Origin: Komarekiella delphini-convector SJRDD-AB1
GTDB taxonomy: Bacteria > Cyanobacteriota > Cyanobacteriia > Cyanobacteriales > Nostocaceae
DNA: 36,596 bases
Direction: 5' to 3'
NCBI RefSeq assembly: GCF_014831675.1
Contig: NZ_VJXY01000059.1
Span: 1 to 36,596, forward strand
The translations under genes and the position numbers were made by a program. Below, in pieces: positions 1-8,432 of the stretch. Each line of letters begins with the position of its first letter. The stretch's first letter is position 1. The notes beneath the pieces are model-generated. The model was given only the letters and a program-made list of their open reading frames with translations. It ran no database searches and was not told where the DNA came from.

Positions 1-80
1 TTCTTTTCTGGCTCCTTGGGGAATATATCTTCAAACAACTTCCATTCCAGATCGCTTAATCCTTCAAATCGCCCAGCCAT
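1..80 (-). CDS. IS5-family transposase, N-terminal fragment (runs off the left edge)
   Basis: Reading leftward from the ATG at 78-80 gives a protein beginning MAGRFEGLSDLEWKLFEDIF, followed by PKEPEK. This opening (helix-turn-helix part, with LSDxEWxLFEDIFP) is typical of cyanobacterial IS5-type transposases related to DDE enzymes that move the element by cut and paste. Only 26 codons are present; the catalytic DDE residues are outside the window. The family is assigned by recalled sequence similarity, not by a search. Confidence 0.7.
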   Translation of the reverse strand, partial: MAGRFEGLSDLEWKLFEDIFPKEPEK

Positions 81-120
81 ACCTTGATACAACTTACCGT
101 CATCAACAGCAGATTATCAT
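1..120 (-). mobile_element. End of an IS5-type insertion sequence (partial, at window edge)
   Basis: The first ~120 bases hold the start of a leftward transposase gene and its ~40-bp upstream flank. The flank runs directly into coding sequence of a dehydratase that has lost its front part, so the element appears to have inserted into that gene. The exact boundary is uncertain (about 115-121) because the other end, and so the terminal inverted repeats and target duplication, lie outside the window. Confidence 0.65.
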
Positions 121-509
121 ATTGCTGGTATTAGTGGGATAGATTCAAGGTAATTGGGGTAGAACCAGAACAAGCTGATGATGCTACCCGTTCCTTTTAC
201 AGCAAAACCCTACAAACCGTTAAAAACCCTGATACCATTGCCGATGGTGCTCGTACTCCCAGCCTTGGTAAAATTACCTTTCCCTTGGTGCTGCATTACG
301 TCGATGATATGGTGACAGTCTCGGAAGAAGCGATTATTCGCACCATGTTTTTTTTGTGGGAACGTCTCAAAATTGTAGTTGAACCCACCGGAGCACTAGC
401 AGCAGCAGCTTTACTAGAAGGTGTAGTTAAAGCACCACAGACAAAGATTGGTGTAATCATCAGCGGTGGAAATGTAGATTTGGCACAAATTGGTAAATTA
501 TTTTCCTGA
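121..509 (+). pseudogene. Threonine/serine dehydratase (PLP fold type II), 5'-truncated and frameshifted
   Basis: The readable C-terminal part starts as VIGVEPEQADDATRSFYSKT at about 150 and ends at 509 with ISGGNVDLAQIGKLFS. EPTGA and SGGNVDL are hallmarks of the fold type II PLP enzymes that deaminate threonine or serine or racemise serine. A short piece at 121-150 reads IAGISGI in another frame; normally a longer segment joins IAGIS to KVIGVEPE, so a small deletion with a frame change lies near 140-150. The catalytic lysine and PLP-binding N-terminal half are missing, cut off by the insertion sequence at the left edge. A TTG at 285 could start a 74-residue peptide, but that would not be an enzyme. 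Clearly a dead gene remnant. Confidence 0.8.
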
Positions 510-529
510 CTAGAAGTACGCATTTAAAA

Positions 530-586
530 CTTTTTCCATTCATGGAGTCTAATAAATATAAGTAATGACACGGATGGAGAAAAAAG
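530..586. terminator. Imperfect inverted repeat after the dehydratase remnant
   Basis: CTTTTTCCAT at 530-539 pairs with ATGGAGAAAAAAG at 574-586 with a one-base bulge. It lies 20 bases after the stop at 509. The loop is long (about 34 bases), so this is only a weak candidate terminator. Confidence 0.25.
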
Positions 587-663
587 CTTAAGGTATTAGT
601 TATGATATCTAAAGTTTGCTGCTCGCATGTAAAAAAATCCTCCATCACAGCAACATTAGCTCT

Positions 664-2190
664 ATGACTGTGAAACCTAAATACTGGGTGTTATCGCTAT
701 TTGTCTTACTGGGAGGAATTGACCCCAGCAATGCAGCTCCTACACCTGTTGATCCAAAAGTAATACACATAGTTAATCGCCTGAGCTTTGGGCCTCGCCC
801 CGGAGATATGCAAAAAGTGGAGTCTATGGGTGTAGAGCGTTACATCCAAGAACAACTCTCACCCAACTCCATTTCCGAGCCGCCAAGCCTCACCAGCCAA
901 ATTTATCAGCTAGAAACTCTACGCCTAAATCCAGTGGAACTCTTAGCCTATGGAAAAGCTCCTTCCCCAGAACAAAAACCCAGTGCAGAACAAATTAAAG
1001 TCGCTGATAGACATGCTAGACAGGTGTTAAATGAGGCAATTCAGGCGCGGTTATTACGGGCAACTAGCAGTTCCCGGCAACTCCAGCAAGTGATGACGGA
1101 CTTTTGGTTTAACCACTTCAATGTGGATGCAGGTAAAGGACACAATGGCCTTTGGGTAGGAGCTTATGAACAGAAAGCAATTAGACCCTATGTCTTGGGT
1201 CGTTTTCGTGACCTGCTGGGGGCAACAGCTCAACATCCGGCGATGCTGTATTATTTAGACAACTTCCGAAATAGTGCCGCCAGTCGCCCCGATGCCCGTG
1301 GTAAAATCCAAGGTTTGAACGAGAACTATGCTCGTGAATTAATGGAGCTACACACTCTCAGTGTGGATGCTGGCTATACCCAGCAAGATGTGATTGCTCT
1401 AGCGCGGATTTTGAGTGGCTGGGGATTAAGTCGTCCTGAGCAGGCAAATAATGATTCGGGATTTTACTTCAACCCAAAACACCATGATTTTAGTGACAAA
1501 GTTTTTTTAGGACACACCATTAAAGGCAGTGGTGAAGCCGAGGGAGAGCAAGCTCTAGATATTTTGGCTCGTAGTCCTGCCACAGCACGTCATATTAGCT
1601 ACAAGTTAGCTGAATATTTTGTTAGCGATCACCCCCCCAGTGCTTTGGTAAATCATTTAGCACAACGCTACCTCGCTACTGATGGTAATATTCGCGAGGT
1701 TCTCAACACTCTCTTTCACAGCCGAGAGTTCTGGGACACGAAAAACTTTAACGCCAAGTTCAAAACACCATATCAATACGCTATCTCAGTGGTGCGGGCG
1801 ACAGATATCAATGTCAAGCACGTCAGACCAATATCAATAACCGATTTTCTAAATCAGTTGGCAATGCCTATCTACCGTTGCCAGACACCAAATGGTTACA
1901 AAAATACCGAAGATGCATGGTTAAATCCTGACGCCATCACCCGTCGCCTTAACTTTGCTGTTGCGATCGCCACTGCAAATTTACCACCATCTGGCTCAAC
2001 AACAAAGGTGGATGCAGAGAAAAGAACACCAACACAGCAAAGACCTCCGATTGTGACTGTAGATGCTAGACAACTAAGTAGTACACTTGGTAATTCTTTT
2101 TCTGTAACAACTCAAAATGCGATCGCCTCTAGTTCTCCTCAAATCCGTACTGCTCTAATCTTGGGCAGTCCAGAATTTATGCGCCGCTAA
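664..2190 (+). CDS. DUF1800 family exported protein
   Basis: About 508 residues. Start chosen at the ATG at 664, which places a signal peptide directly at the N-terminus (hydrophobic YWVLSLFVLLGG, cleavage probably after SNAA); a TTG 48 bases upstream would add a polar extension that spoils it. The DUF1800 signature is visible: HIVNRLSFGPRPGD near the start, the MTDFWFNHFN block, and ENYARELMELHTLSVDAGYT followed by a DVIALARILSGWG helix. The biochemical role of the family is not established. It is almost always followed by a DUF1501 protein, as here (5-bp gap), so the two probably form an operon and work together in the periplasm or envelope. Codon use and HIP1 sites match the neighbours. 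Confidence 0.85.
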   Translation: MTVKPKYWVLSLFVLLGGIDPSNAAPTPVDPKVIHIVNRLSFGPRPGDMQKVESMGVERYIQEQLSPNSISEPPSLTSQIYQLETLRLNPVELLAYGKAPSPEQKPSAEQIKVADRHARQVLNEAIQARLLRATSSSRQLQQVMTDFWFNHFNVDAGKGHNGLWVGAYEQKAIRPYVLGRFRDLLGATAQHPAMLYYLDNFRNSAASRPDARGKIQGLNENYARELMELHTLSVDAGYTQQDVIALARILSGWGLSRPEQANNDSGFYFNPKHHDFSDKVFLGHTIKGSGEAEGEQALDILARSPATARHISYKLAEYFVSDHPPSALVNHLAQRYLATDGNIREVLNTLFHSREFWDTKNFNAKFKTPYQYAISVVRATDINVKHVRPISITDFLNQLAMPIYRCQTPNGYKNTEDAWLNPDAITRRLNFAVAIATANLPPSGSTTKVDAEKRTPTQQRPPIVTVDARQLSSTLGNSFSVTTQNAIASSSPQIRTALILGSPEFMRR

Positions 2191-2195
2191 CAATT

Positions 2196-3428
2196 ATGAA
2201 AAGACGCGACTTTCTCATCCAAACTGGAATTTTTTCAGCTTCCGCAATCACAGCCGTAGGAAGCCATGCTTGGGTAGCTAAATCTGCTACTGGCAACAGT
2301 CAACAGCAGCGCTTGATTGTGATCTTCCTGCGCGGCGCTGTGGATGGCTTAAATGTAGTGGTTCCCTACACAGAGACAGCTTATTATCAAGCTCGACCGC
2401 AAATTGCCATTCCCCAACCAGGCAAAAACGGGGGAGTCCTAGATTTAGATGGTCGTTTTGGCTTGCATCCAGCATTAGCTTCTGTGATGCCCCTTTGGCA
2501 GCAGGGCAGTCTGGCATTTGTTCATGCTTGCGGTTCTCCAGATCCGACTCGCTCTCACTTTGATGCTCAACAATATATAGAAAGCGCTACGCCTGGTGAC
2601 AAAAGTACTCAAGATGGTTGGATGAATCGTTTGCTGGGGGTGATTTCCAACAAGACACCCATACAGGCAGTGAGTGTGGGGCAGACAACGCCTTTAATCT
2701 TTTCTGGGCGGATGGCTGTAGCTAATTTAGCAAGGGGTAAAAATGCTAGTAAGCCTCTGTCAATAGATCATCCTCAAGTCGGAGCGGCTTTTGACCAACT
2801 TTACAGCGGTAATGATGCCCTCAGTCAAGCTTATCGGCAAGGACGGATGGCTCGACAGGCTTTAATGAATAGCCTGGATAGCGAAATGGAAATGGCTAAT
2901 AATGGTGCGCCCTTACCTAACGGGTTTGCTAGCGATGCCCAACGATTGGCACAACTGATGGTCAAAGACCCCAGAATTGAGTTAGGGTTTGTAGCTTTGG
3001 GTGGTTGGGATACTCATGTCAACCAAGGTGGCACTCAAGGACAGTTAGCCCAGAACTTGGGAAGATTGGGGGAGGGTTTAGCGGCGCTAGTCAAAGGCTT
3101 GGGGTCTGTTTACCAAAATACAGCAATTATAGTGATGTCCGAGTTTGGCCGCACAGTCCAGCAAAATAACAGCGGTGGCACTGACCACGGACATGGCAAT
3201 GTAATGTGGGTTTTAGGCGGTCAAGTTCGTGGCGGTAAAATTTACGGAGAATGGCCTGGTCTATCAACAACCCAACTTTACCAAAGCAGAGACTTAGCGA
3301 TCGCTACTGATTTCCGAGATGTAATCTCTGCTGTGTTAGAACGTCATCTACATCTCAACGAAGCAAAGCTTAATCTCGTCTTACCAAATTATGCTCATAC
3401 TCAGAAAGTTGTATTAATTGTGAAGTGA
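2196..3428 (+). CDS. DUF1501 family protein with Tat signal
   Basis: 410 residues. The N-terminus MKRRDFLIQTG is a twin-arginine signal, so the protein is probably exported folded, perhaps with a metal bound. DUF1501 belongs to the alkaline phosphatase/sulfatase-like fold; conserved blocks seen are LIVIFLRGAVDGLN near the front, GGWDTH (D272, H274), SEFGRT (E316-R319) and TDHGHG (D330, H331, H333), which are the likely metal-binding residues. Length is usual for the family. It starts 5 bp after the DUF1800 gene, a pairing widespread in bacteria. The substrate is unknown; similarity to sulfatases does not prove sulfatase activity. Confidence 0.85.
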   Translation: MKRRDFLIQTGIFSASAITAVGSHAWVAKSATGNSQQQRLIVIFLRGAVDGLNVVVPYTETAYYQARPQIAIPQPGKNGGVLDLDGRFGLHPALASVMPLWQQGSLAFVHACGSPDPTRSHFDAQQYIESATPGDKSTQDGWMNRLLGVISNKTPIQAVSVGQTTPLIFSGRMAVANLARGKNASKPLSIDHPQVGAAFDQLYSGNDALSQAYRQGRMARQALMNSLDSEMEMANNGAPLPNGFASDAQRLAQLMVKDPRIELGFVALGGWDTHVNQGGTQGQLAQNLGRLGEGLAALVKGLGSVYQNTAIIVMSEFGRTVQQNNSGGTDHGHGNVMWVLGGQVRGGKIYGEWPGLSTTQLYQSRDLAIATDFRDVISAVLERHLHLNEAKLNLVLPNYAHTQKVVLIVK

Positions 3429-3484
3429 GCAATCACTCTATAAATCCTAAAACTTAGCTGAAAGAGCAGCAAGTCAAGGGTTTT

Positions 3485-3530
3485 TGCTCAAATCTTTACA
3501 TATGTTAACATTGTATACTTGGCTTGAGCA
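3485..3530. promoter_or_regulatory. Small inverted repeat ahead of the amino acid permease
   Basis: TGCTCAA at 3485-3491 is matched by TTGAGCA at 3524-3530, 22 bases before the chosen permease start. It could be a short stem in the leader or an operator half-site pair. No amino-acid leader peptide or known riboswitch was recognised. Confidence 0.2.
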
Positions 3531-3552
3531 TGTATGTTTTAGTATTACCCTT

Positions 3553-4869
3553 ATGAAGACTGTTCTCAAATCGAATCAAGAGCAAGTCACTCGGTTATTT
3601 TCTCATCTCGAATTTGATGGAAATAAGCTAAATCATCAACCGGGTAGTGTATTAGGGAGTACTGCGCTGATTGCGGGAACCACGGTTGGGGCTGGTATTC
3701 TCGCCCTACCTGCGGTTACTCTGCCATCTGGAATTTTGCCATCCACAGCCCTGCTGATTGCTGTTTGGCTCTACGCTTTAGTCTCAGGTTTGTTAATTGC
3801 AGAAGTGACCTTGAATGCAATGCATTTAGAGGGGCGGCAGAGTGTAGGTTTGTTGGCAATTGTTCAGAAGACTCTTGGTAAGCTGGGAGCGCGAATTGCT
3901 GGCGGCGCTTATCTATTTATGCACTATGCTCTACTAGTCGCATATATTACTCAGGGTGGGGAAATTTTAGTATCTGCGGTTGCAAAAGTTTGGGGTGTGC
4001 AGAACGTTTTGCCGATGTGGGTGGGGACAACGACTTTCACTCTTTTATTTGGCGGCATCATGTATCTTGGGCGAGAAAAGTTTATTGAGAAATTAAACAG
4101 CGCCTTTGTGGGGATTGTGATTGTTTCATTCTTGGGACTATTGCTGCTGGGAGGAGGGCAAGTTAAAAGTGCCCAATTTTTATTTCAGAATTGGAGCGCT
4201 CTTGGTAGCGCCGTTTCAGTCATGTGTGTCGCCCTGTTTTACCATAACGTTGTACCTGTAGTTGTTACCCAACTAGAAGGAGATGTCCGCAAGATTCGTA
4301 ATTCTATCGTCATTGGTTCTGCAATTCCTTTAATCATGTTCTTGGCATGGAATGCCGTGATTTTGGGAAGTGTCAGTTCCGATGTACTACAAGGTATTTC
4401 TGATGGCAGAACTGTTTTTGATCCACTGCAAATTTTGCGAGGCGGTGGTGCAGGGGAATGGTTAGGAGTGCTAGTATCGATTTTCTCAGAGTTTGCGATC
4501 GTCACCTCATTTATTGGATTTGTATACGGGTTACTAGATTTCTTCAAAGATATTTCTCTAATTACCCAAGGTGAATCTTCTAATCGCCTACCTCTGTATT
4601 CACTGGTTCTTTTCCCTCCTATGAGTCTTGGGACGCTTAATCCTAGCATCTTCTTTGTTGCCCTAGACTACACCGGAACATTCAGTGTTTCAGTTTTAGG
4701 TGGAATTATTCCGGCGTTAATGAGTTGGAAACAACGTCAAGAGCAGGAAAACTTAAATAGTGTGAATCAACCACTTGTTCCTGGTGGTAAGGTAACACTC
4801 ATCGTAATGATTGGAGTTGCATTAGCCTTGATAGTGAAACAAATTTTCTTAATCTACTATGGAATGTAA
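3553..4869 (+). CDS. Aromatic amino acid (tryptophan/tyrosine) permease family transporter
   Basis: 438 residues from the ATG at 3553; an in-frame start at 3484 is possible but adds 23 residues without family character. About 11 hydrophobic segments are visible. The motif GTTVGAGILALP at residues 42-53 is the diagnostic first helix of the TyrP/Mtr/TnaB family in the APC superfamily, which imports tryptophan or tyrosine with protons. VPVVVTQLEGD and the later FGFVYGLLDF-like segment also fit. Length is slightly above the ~400 residues of bacterial members. No linked aromatic biosynthesis or degradation gene is present, so the actual substrate is inferred only from the family. Confidence 0.85.
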   Translation: MKTVLKSNQEQVTRLFSHLEFDGNKLNHQPGSVLGSTALIAGTTVGAGILALPAVTLPSGILPSTALLIAVWLYALVSGLLIAEVTLNAMHLEGRQSVGLLAIVQKTLGKLGARIAGGAYLFMHYALLVAYITQGGEILVSAVAKVWGVQNVLPMWVGTTTFTLLFGGIMYLGREKFIEKLNSAFVGIVIVSFLGLLLLGGGQVKSAQFLFQNWSALGSAVSVMCVALFYHNVVPVVVTQLEGDVRKIRNSIVIGSAIPLIMFLAWNAVILGSVSSDVLQGISDGRTVFDPLQILRGGGAGEWLGVLVSIFSEFAIVTSFIGFVYGLLDFFKDISLITQGESSNRLPLYSLVLFPPMSLGTLNPSIFFVALDYTGTFSVSVLGGIIPALMSWKQRQEQENLNSVNQPLVPGGKVTLIVMIGVALALIVKQIFLIYYGM

Positions 4870-5348
4870 AACTATCAAAAAAACTTGGTAGTGATATCTG
4901 ATGACGAGTAAGGTTCAAGAGACTGGTATCATGGATAGTTCTTGCTTATTCAAAATTAGCAAACATCTGCGCCATCAACCAGCTCGTATTGGTATTAGAC
5001 CAACTGAATATCTACAAATGATTTAAGTCTCTAAAAGTTTTTAAGTAGATAGTTTTTTAATTCTTTATACATACTTCTATATAGTATGTAATCAAGCAAA
5101 CTCAATGTTTGTACAGAATTTCCTATCATCTGTAATAACATAGTTCTTTTAAGTAACGATGATCGAAGTCCTTAAAACCCAAACAATAGACCATAAATAC
5201 TAAATAGTAAGAGCGTCTACAAGGTTGTATCTCAGAGTTTGAGAAAGGAAGCTGAATTTTCTTGATGTTTAACAGCTATATCTTACGATAGAAGGAAAAC
5301 AGTATTGTAATTAATAGGCTAGATATAAAGTCTTTGTAGATTAAATTT
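4870..5348. other. Intergenic, no convincing gene
   Basis: AT-rich spacer of ~480 bp. A 41-codon reading frame at 4901-5026 (begins MTSKVQETGIMDSS, ends RPTEYLQMI) has no clear ribosome site and was not recognised; it may be a small gene or gene remnant. The last 60 bases presumably hold the promoter of the downstream GlsB-type gene. Confidence 0.5.
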
Positions 5349-5621
5349 ATGAACATTATTGCTTGGATAATTCTGGGTTTGATTGCTGGAGCCATAGCTA
5401 AAGCTATTTACCCTGGTCGTCAGGGAGGTGGAATTCTTACAACCATGATTTTAGGTATTATCGGTGCATTAATAGGAGGTACTATAGTTACTCTCTTAGA
5501 GACAGGAAGATTGCAACTCACCGCAGCGGCTCTCAGTATCCCTGGTGTAATTGTTGCAATTATTGGTGCAATAATTGCTATTTTTCTATGGAATTTGTTG
5601 GCTGGGCGTGCCAGTTATTAG
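5349..5621 (+). CDS. GlsB/YeaQ/YmgE family stress-response membrane protein
   Basis: 90 residues, almost wholly membrane: three hydrophobic segments (MNIIAWIILGLIAGAIAK, ILTTMILGIIGALIGGTIV, and the C-terminal IIGAIIAIFLWNLL). GLIAGAIAKxIYPG followed by a glycine-rich turn is the signature of the transglycosylase-associated (Transgly_assoc) family. Members are small inner-membrane proteins often induced by general, acid or osmotic stress; their molecular role is not known. It opens a stretch of stress-type genes reaching to 9548, which supports the assignment. Confidence 0.88.
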   Translation: MNIIAWIILGLIAGAIAKAIYPGRQGGGILTTMILGIIGALIGGTIVTLLETGRLQLTAAALSIPGVIVAIIGAIIAIFLWNLLAGRASY

Positions 5622-6011
5622 TTGAATCGTAAGATAGATCATGGTTAAAGCCGAGTTATTATTCACTACACCCTTTCAAAGTTCAATCCAATACAAAAAC
5701 TCTACTTAATAAAAACATAGTGGAGTAACTGATTTTGGCTTATCATTCCTTAATTATCAGTAAAATTGTTATTTGCATTGTAGCTAGTATAGAACTTTAT
5801 TTAATTATATTTGATATTTTTAGCAGTAGCCTTGATTCTTTTTTCAGTATTCATACGCTACACTGCATTTTGCTAAGGATGACATAAATAGTTTAGGATT
5901 AGCTCTTAGATAGAAGTATATAGATGCGATATATCATCTCTGTACAGTTGATTTATCTTAACTATATTTATCTAAATCTCAGCGAATTCTAAATATAAGG
6001 AAACTATAGGA
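5622..6011. other. Intergenic, nothing recognised
   Basis: AT-rich spacer of 390 bp without a recognisable gene, strong hairpin or RNA. An AAGGAAA ribosome site at 5998-6004 serves the following gene. Confidence 0.5.
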
Positions 6012-6890
6012 GTGGTAAAAAAACGTAATAAAAATGTGTGGAAGAGTGAGATAAATGACATCATTCGTGGTGCTTGTGGAGGCTTTCTATTTGGCATCCC
6101 GCTGCTGTATACAATGGAAGTCTGGTGGATTGGGACACAGGCAAAACCACAATTAATGATGATGGCGATCGCATTGACCTTTAGTGTAGTTTTATTACTC
6201 AACCAGACAGAAGGCTTTCGTAAACGCAGACATAACTGGCGACCTTATCAAGCAGTAATAGACACTGTAGAAGCAATGGCGATCGGACTAGCTTGCTCTG
6301 CCTTTGTGCTGTTGCTGTTGCGAGAATTGACATTTGAAACTTCTGTCAAGGGAATCGTAGGTAAAATTATCTTTGAAAGTGTACCCTTCACTTTCGGTGT
6401 GGCATTAGCAAACCAATTTTTGGGAAATATTAGTAGCAGTAATGGCGAAGAACAAACAACCCGTAAGGCAAACAGTTCCACAAAAGATGAGTTACACGCC
6501 ACCTTCGCCGATGTGGGTGCAACCCTAATTGGTGCAACCGTAATTGCATTTAGCATTGCTCCAACAGATGAAGTTCCCATGCTAGCAGCCGCAGCATCGC
6601 CACCTTGGCAATTGGCAATGATCGCCACATCTCTGCTGATCTCTTATGGCATTGTATTTCAAGCAGGCTTTTCAGACCAGCAAAAGCGAATGCAGCAACA
6701 GGGAGTCTTCCAACGACCATCAAGTGAAACCGTAATGTCCTACTTAGTTTCGTTGCTAGCAGCCGCTTTTATGCTGTGGTTCTTTCAAAAGTTGACTTTT
6801 AGCGACCCCTGGACAATGTGGTTAGATCACACCTTAGTGTTGGGATTACCTGCAACTATTGGCGGTGCAGCAGGAAGGTTAGCGATATGA
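6012..6890 (+). CDS. TIGR02587 (DUF2391) family integral membrane protein
   Basis: 292 residues starting at GTG 6012, with AAGGAAA about 8 bases upstream supporting this start. After a basic N-terminus (KKRNKN) the segment IIRGACGGFLFGIPLLYTME and VWWIG match the TIGR02587 family; roughly seven hydrophobic stretches follow. This uncharacterised membrane family is nearly always paired with a TIGR02588 protein, and that partner follows here with its ATG overlapping this stop (ATGA), indicating translational coupling and probably a two-protein complex. Function unknown; context is stress-type genes. Confidence 0.85.
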   Translation: MVKKRNKNVWKSEINDIIRGACGGFLFGIPLLYTMEVWWIGTQAKPQLMMMAIALTFSVVLLLNQTEGFRKRRHNWRPYQAVIDTVEAMAIGLACSAFVLLLLRELTFETSVKGIVGKIIFESVPFTFGVALANQFLGNISSSNGEEQTTRKANSSTKDELHATFADVGATLIGATVIAFSIAPTDEVPMLAAAASPPWQLAMIATSLLISYGIVFQAGFSDQQKRMQQQGVFQRPSSETVMSYLVSLLAAAFMLWFFQKLTFSDPWTMWLDHTLVLGLPATIGGAAGRLAI

Positions 6891-7288
6891 CTCAAACAGA
6901 ACAACAGAAGCCAGAACGTTCACCTGCTGAGTGGGTAACATTCAGCGCCGCCTCATTCATTCTCGCAGTGATTGTTAGCTTGGTAGGCTACACTTGGTTA
7001 AACGACAAGAATCAACCACCGATACTTTCTGTTACTAACAAAAAAACTATTCGAGAAATTGACGGGCAATTTTATGTTCCTTTTGAGGTCGTTAACACTG
7101 GAGGAGACACAGCTGAATCAGTTCAGATTATGGCTGAGTTAGAGATTAACGGTAAAGTTGCAGAATCAGGAGAGCAACAGATTGATTTTTTATCTAGTGG
7201 GGAAATGGAGGAAGGCGCATTTGTATTTAGTCAGAATCCTCGCCAAGGTCAATTAACTATACGTGTTGCTAGCTACAAATTGCCTTAA
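6887..7288 (+). CDS. TIGR02588 family membrane-anchored protein
   Basis: 133 residues from the ATG at 6887, chosen because it overlaps the upstream stop codon by ATGA; a start at 6818 would place 23 residues of out-of-family sequence in front. One N-terminal membrane segment (FSAASFILAVIVSLVGYTWL) is followed by an outward-facing beta-rich domain (FYVPFEVVNTGGDTAESVQI), resembling small Ig-like domains. It is the fixed partner of TIGR02587 proteins. Function unknown. Confidence 0.85.
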   Translation: MTQTEQQKPERSPAEWVTFSAASFILAVIVSLVGYTWLNDKNQPPILSVTNKKTIREIDGQFYVPFEVVNTGGDTAESVQIMAELEINGKVAESGEQQIDFLSSGEMEEGAFVFSQNPRQGQLTIRVASYKLP

Positions 7289-7318
7289 TTAGAATTTGGA
7301 ATCGCAGATCAAATAGAC

Positions 7319-7350
7319 AATGGGTAATGAATTTTACTCCATTACCCATT
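7319..7350. terminator. Perfect 11-bp hairpin between converging genes
   Basis: AATGGGTAATG (7319-7329) pairs perfectly with CATTACCCATT (7340-7350) over a 10-base loop. It lies between the ends of the TIGR02588 gene (+) and the ChaB-domain gene (-), so it can serve both as terminator. The arms share the TAATGGGTA core with hairpins at 9127 and 9721. Confidence 0.65.
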
Positions 7351-7407
7351 AATAGTTACCAATTACCAACAACACCCAAAAATATATAATTGCTAACGTT
7401 CAATAGT

Positions 7408-8175
7408 TTAGACGTTGGCCTTAGCTTTTGACCAAATACCGTTCTCATCTTCATCAAATTGCTGGTGAACTGCTTCCCAAGCAGCGTTTTCAGCCGTAAA
7501 CTCATCATTTTTCTCATTGAAGACAGCGTTATAGCGCTCAATGAATGTGCGCTGAGCTTCATCAGAAAGATGAGAACGAACTTCAGGAGACAAATCTTCT
7601 GGACTGTTGCATGTACCAGCACAGGGACGAGCCAAAGTTTTCTCAATTGTGTGAATTTCTTCACCACCAGCACTTTCCAACAGTAATTGAAATTCTCCGG
7701 CGCGATCGCTCGGAACTTCTGCCATCAATAAGAACTCACCAGCTTGTAGACGGGTTTGGTAAATTGCGGCTTTATCTTCTGGCATACCCAAAGTAGTCAG
7801 AACCGATACTAAACCTGCACCAGCGCTACCTGCGATCGCTCCACTTGCAGCTCCTAGCAGCACCGCACTGATAGGGCCTGCTGCCACTATTGAACCGACA
7901 AAGGGAATAAATAGTACACCTACACCTGTAAGTAAGCTGAGGAAAGAGCCAAACAAGGAACCAAATATTGCTCCTGTTCTCAAGCCTCCCAAAATCACAT
8001 CTTTTTTAGTAATAAAGCCAGAAATGCGAGTTTCAGACTGGAAGTTTCTACCCATAACCGAAATATGATCTCTCGGCACACCTCTGTCTAATAAACGTCG
8101 AATCACATCATCGATTTGCTTTTGTTCTTTAAAAGCAGCAGAGATAGTACGTTCTGCTTGATACGTTTCTGGCAC
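7408..8175 (-). CDS. Stress protein with YflT-like N-terminus, glycine-rich membrane segment and C-terminal ChaB domain
   Basis: 255 residues. Residues ~1-60 ([34 protein letters not shown]) resemble the heat-induced YflT/general stress 17M domain. Residues ~65-125 are a hydrophobic, glycine/alanine-rich stretch ([20 protein letters not shown].., [14 protein letters not shown]) likely to insert in or lie on membrane. Residues ~128-170 form a second small alpha/beta part ([20 protein letters not shown]). The last ~60 residues ([38 protein letters not shown]) are a ChaB domain, named after a protein next to the cation transporter ChaA. Next to dps, so a general-stress or osmotic role is inferred. 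The next gene upstream on this strand is dps, 258 bp away. Confidence 0.82.
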   Translation of the reverse strand: MPETYQAERTISAAFKEQKQIDDVIRRLLDRGVPRDHISVMGRNFQSETRISGFITKKDVILGGLRTGAIFGSLFGSFLSLLTGVGVLFIPFVGSIVAAGPISAVLLGAASGAIAGSAGAGLVSVLTTLGMPEDKAAIYQTRLQAGEFLLMAEVPSDRAGEFQLLLESAGGEEIHTIEKTLARPCAGTCNSPEDLSPEVRSHLSDEAQRTFIERYNAVFNEKNDEFTAENAAWEAVHQQFDEDENGIWSKAKANV

Positions 8176-8260
8176 TTGAATACTCCTTGTATTATTTTAT
8201 TTTTGCAGTAGATAACTAAAATAGACGCGTGTGGGGAGTTAATATCTCAACACCAGTATT

Positions 8261-8283
8261 GAGGGAGGAATTAATCCTCCCTC
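8261..8283 (-). terminator. Hairpin after dps
   Basis: GAGGGAGGA (8261-8269) and TCCTCCCTC (8275-8283) form a 9-bp perfect stem with a 5-base loop; TT/AA pairs and CCAG/CTGG extend it outward after a small bulge. It lies 150 bp past the dps stop on the leftward strand. There is no U-run, so it may instead be an mRNA end-protecting stem. Confidence 0.45.
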
Positions 8284-8432
8284 AACTGGCTACACAGCAC
8301 CCTTAAACTCAGACCTGACATTTTCGCCTGTATATGCTACAGCAGATTTCAACTTAATGCACTACACAAACTAGGTTTAGAAACCAGACATTAAGCCTGT
8401 TTTACTCCTGATTCCTAAATTCTGCTGAATAG

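Noticed and set aside
616-663. TTG start for the DUF1800 gene
   Set aside because: It would put 16 polar residues before a well-formed signal peptide that begins at the ATG at 664.
3485-3530. Possible T-box or tryptophan-type leader before the aromatic permease
   Set aside because: Only a 7-bp inverted repeat is visible; no T-box sequence, specifier loop, Trp-rich peptide or terminator hairpin with a U-run.
4239-4649. 136-codon antisense frame inside the permease
   Set aside because: Fully antisense to a gene with clear family motifs; no ribosome site or protein character.
4901-5026. 41-codon frame after the amino acid permease
   Set aside because: No clear ribosome site and no recognised relative; kept only as a note in the intergenic entry.
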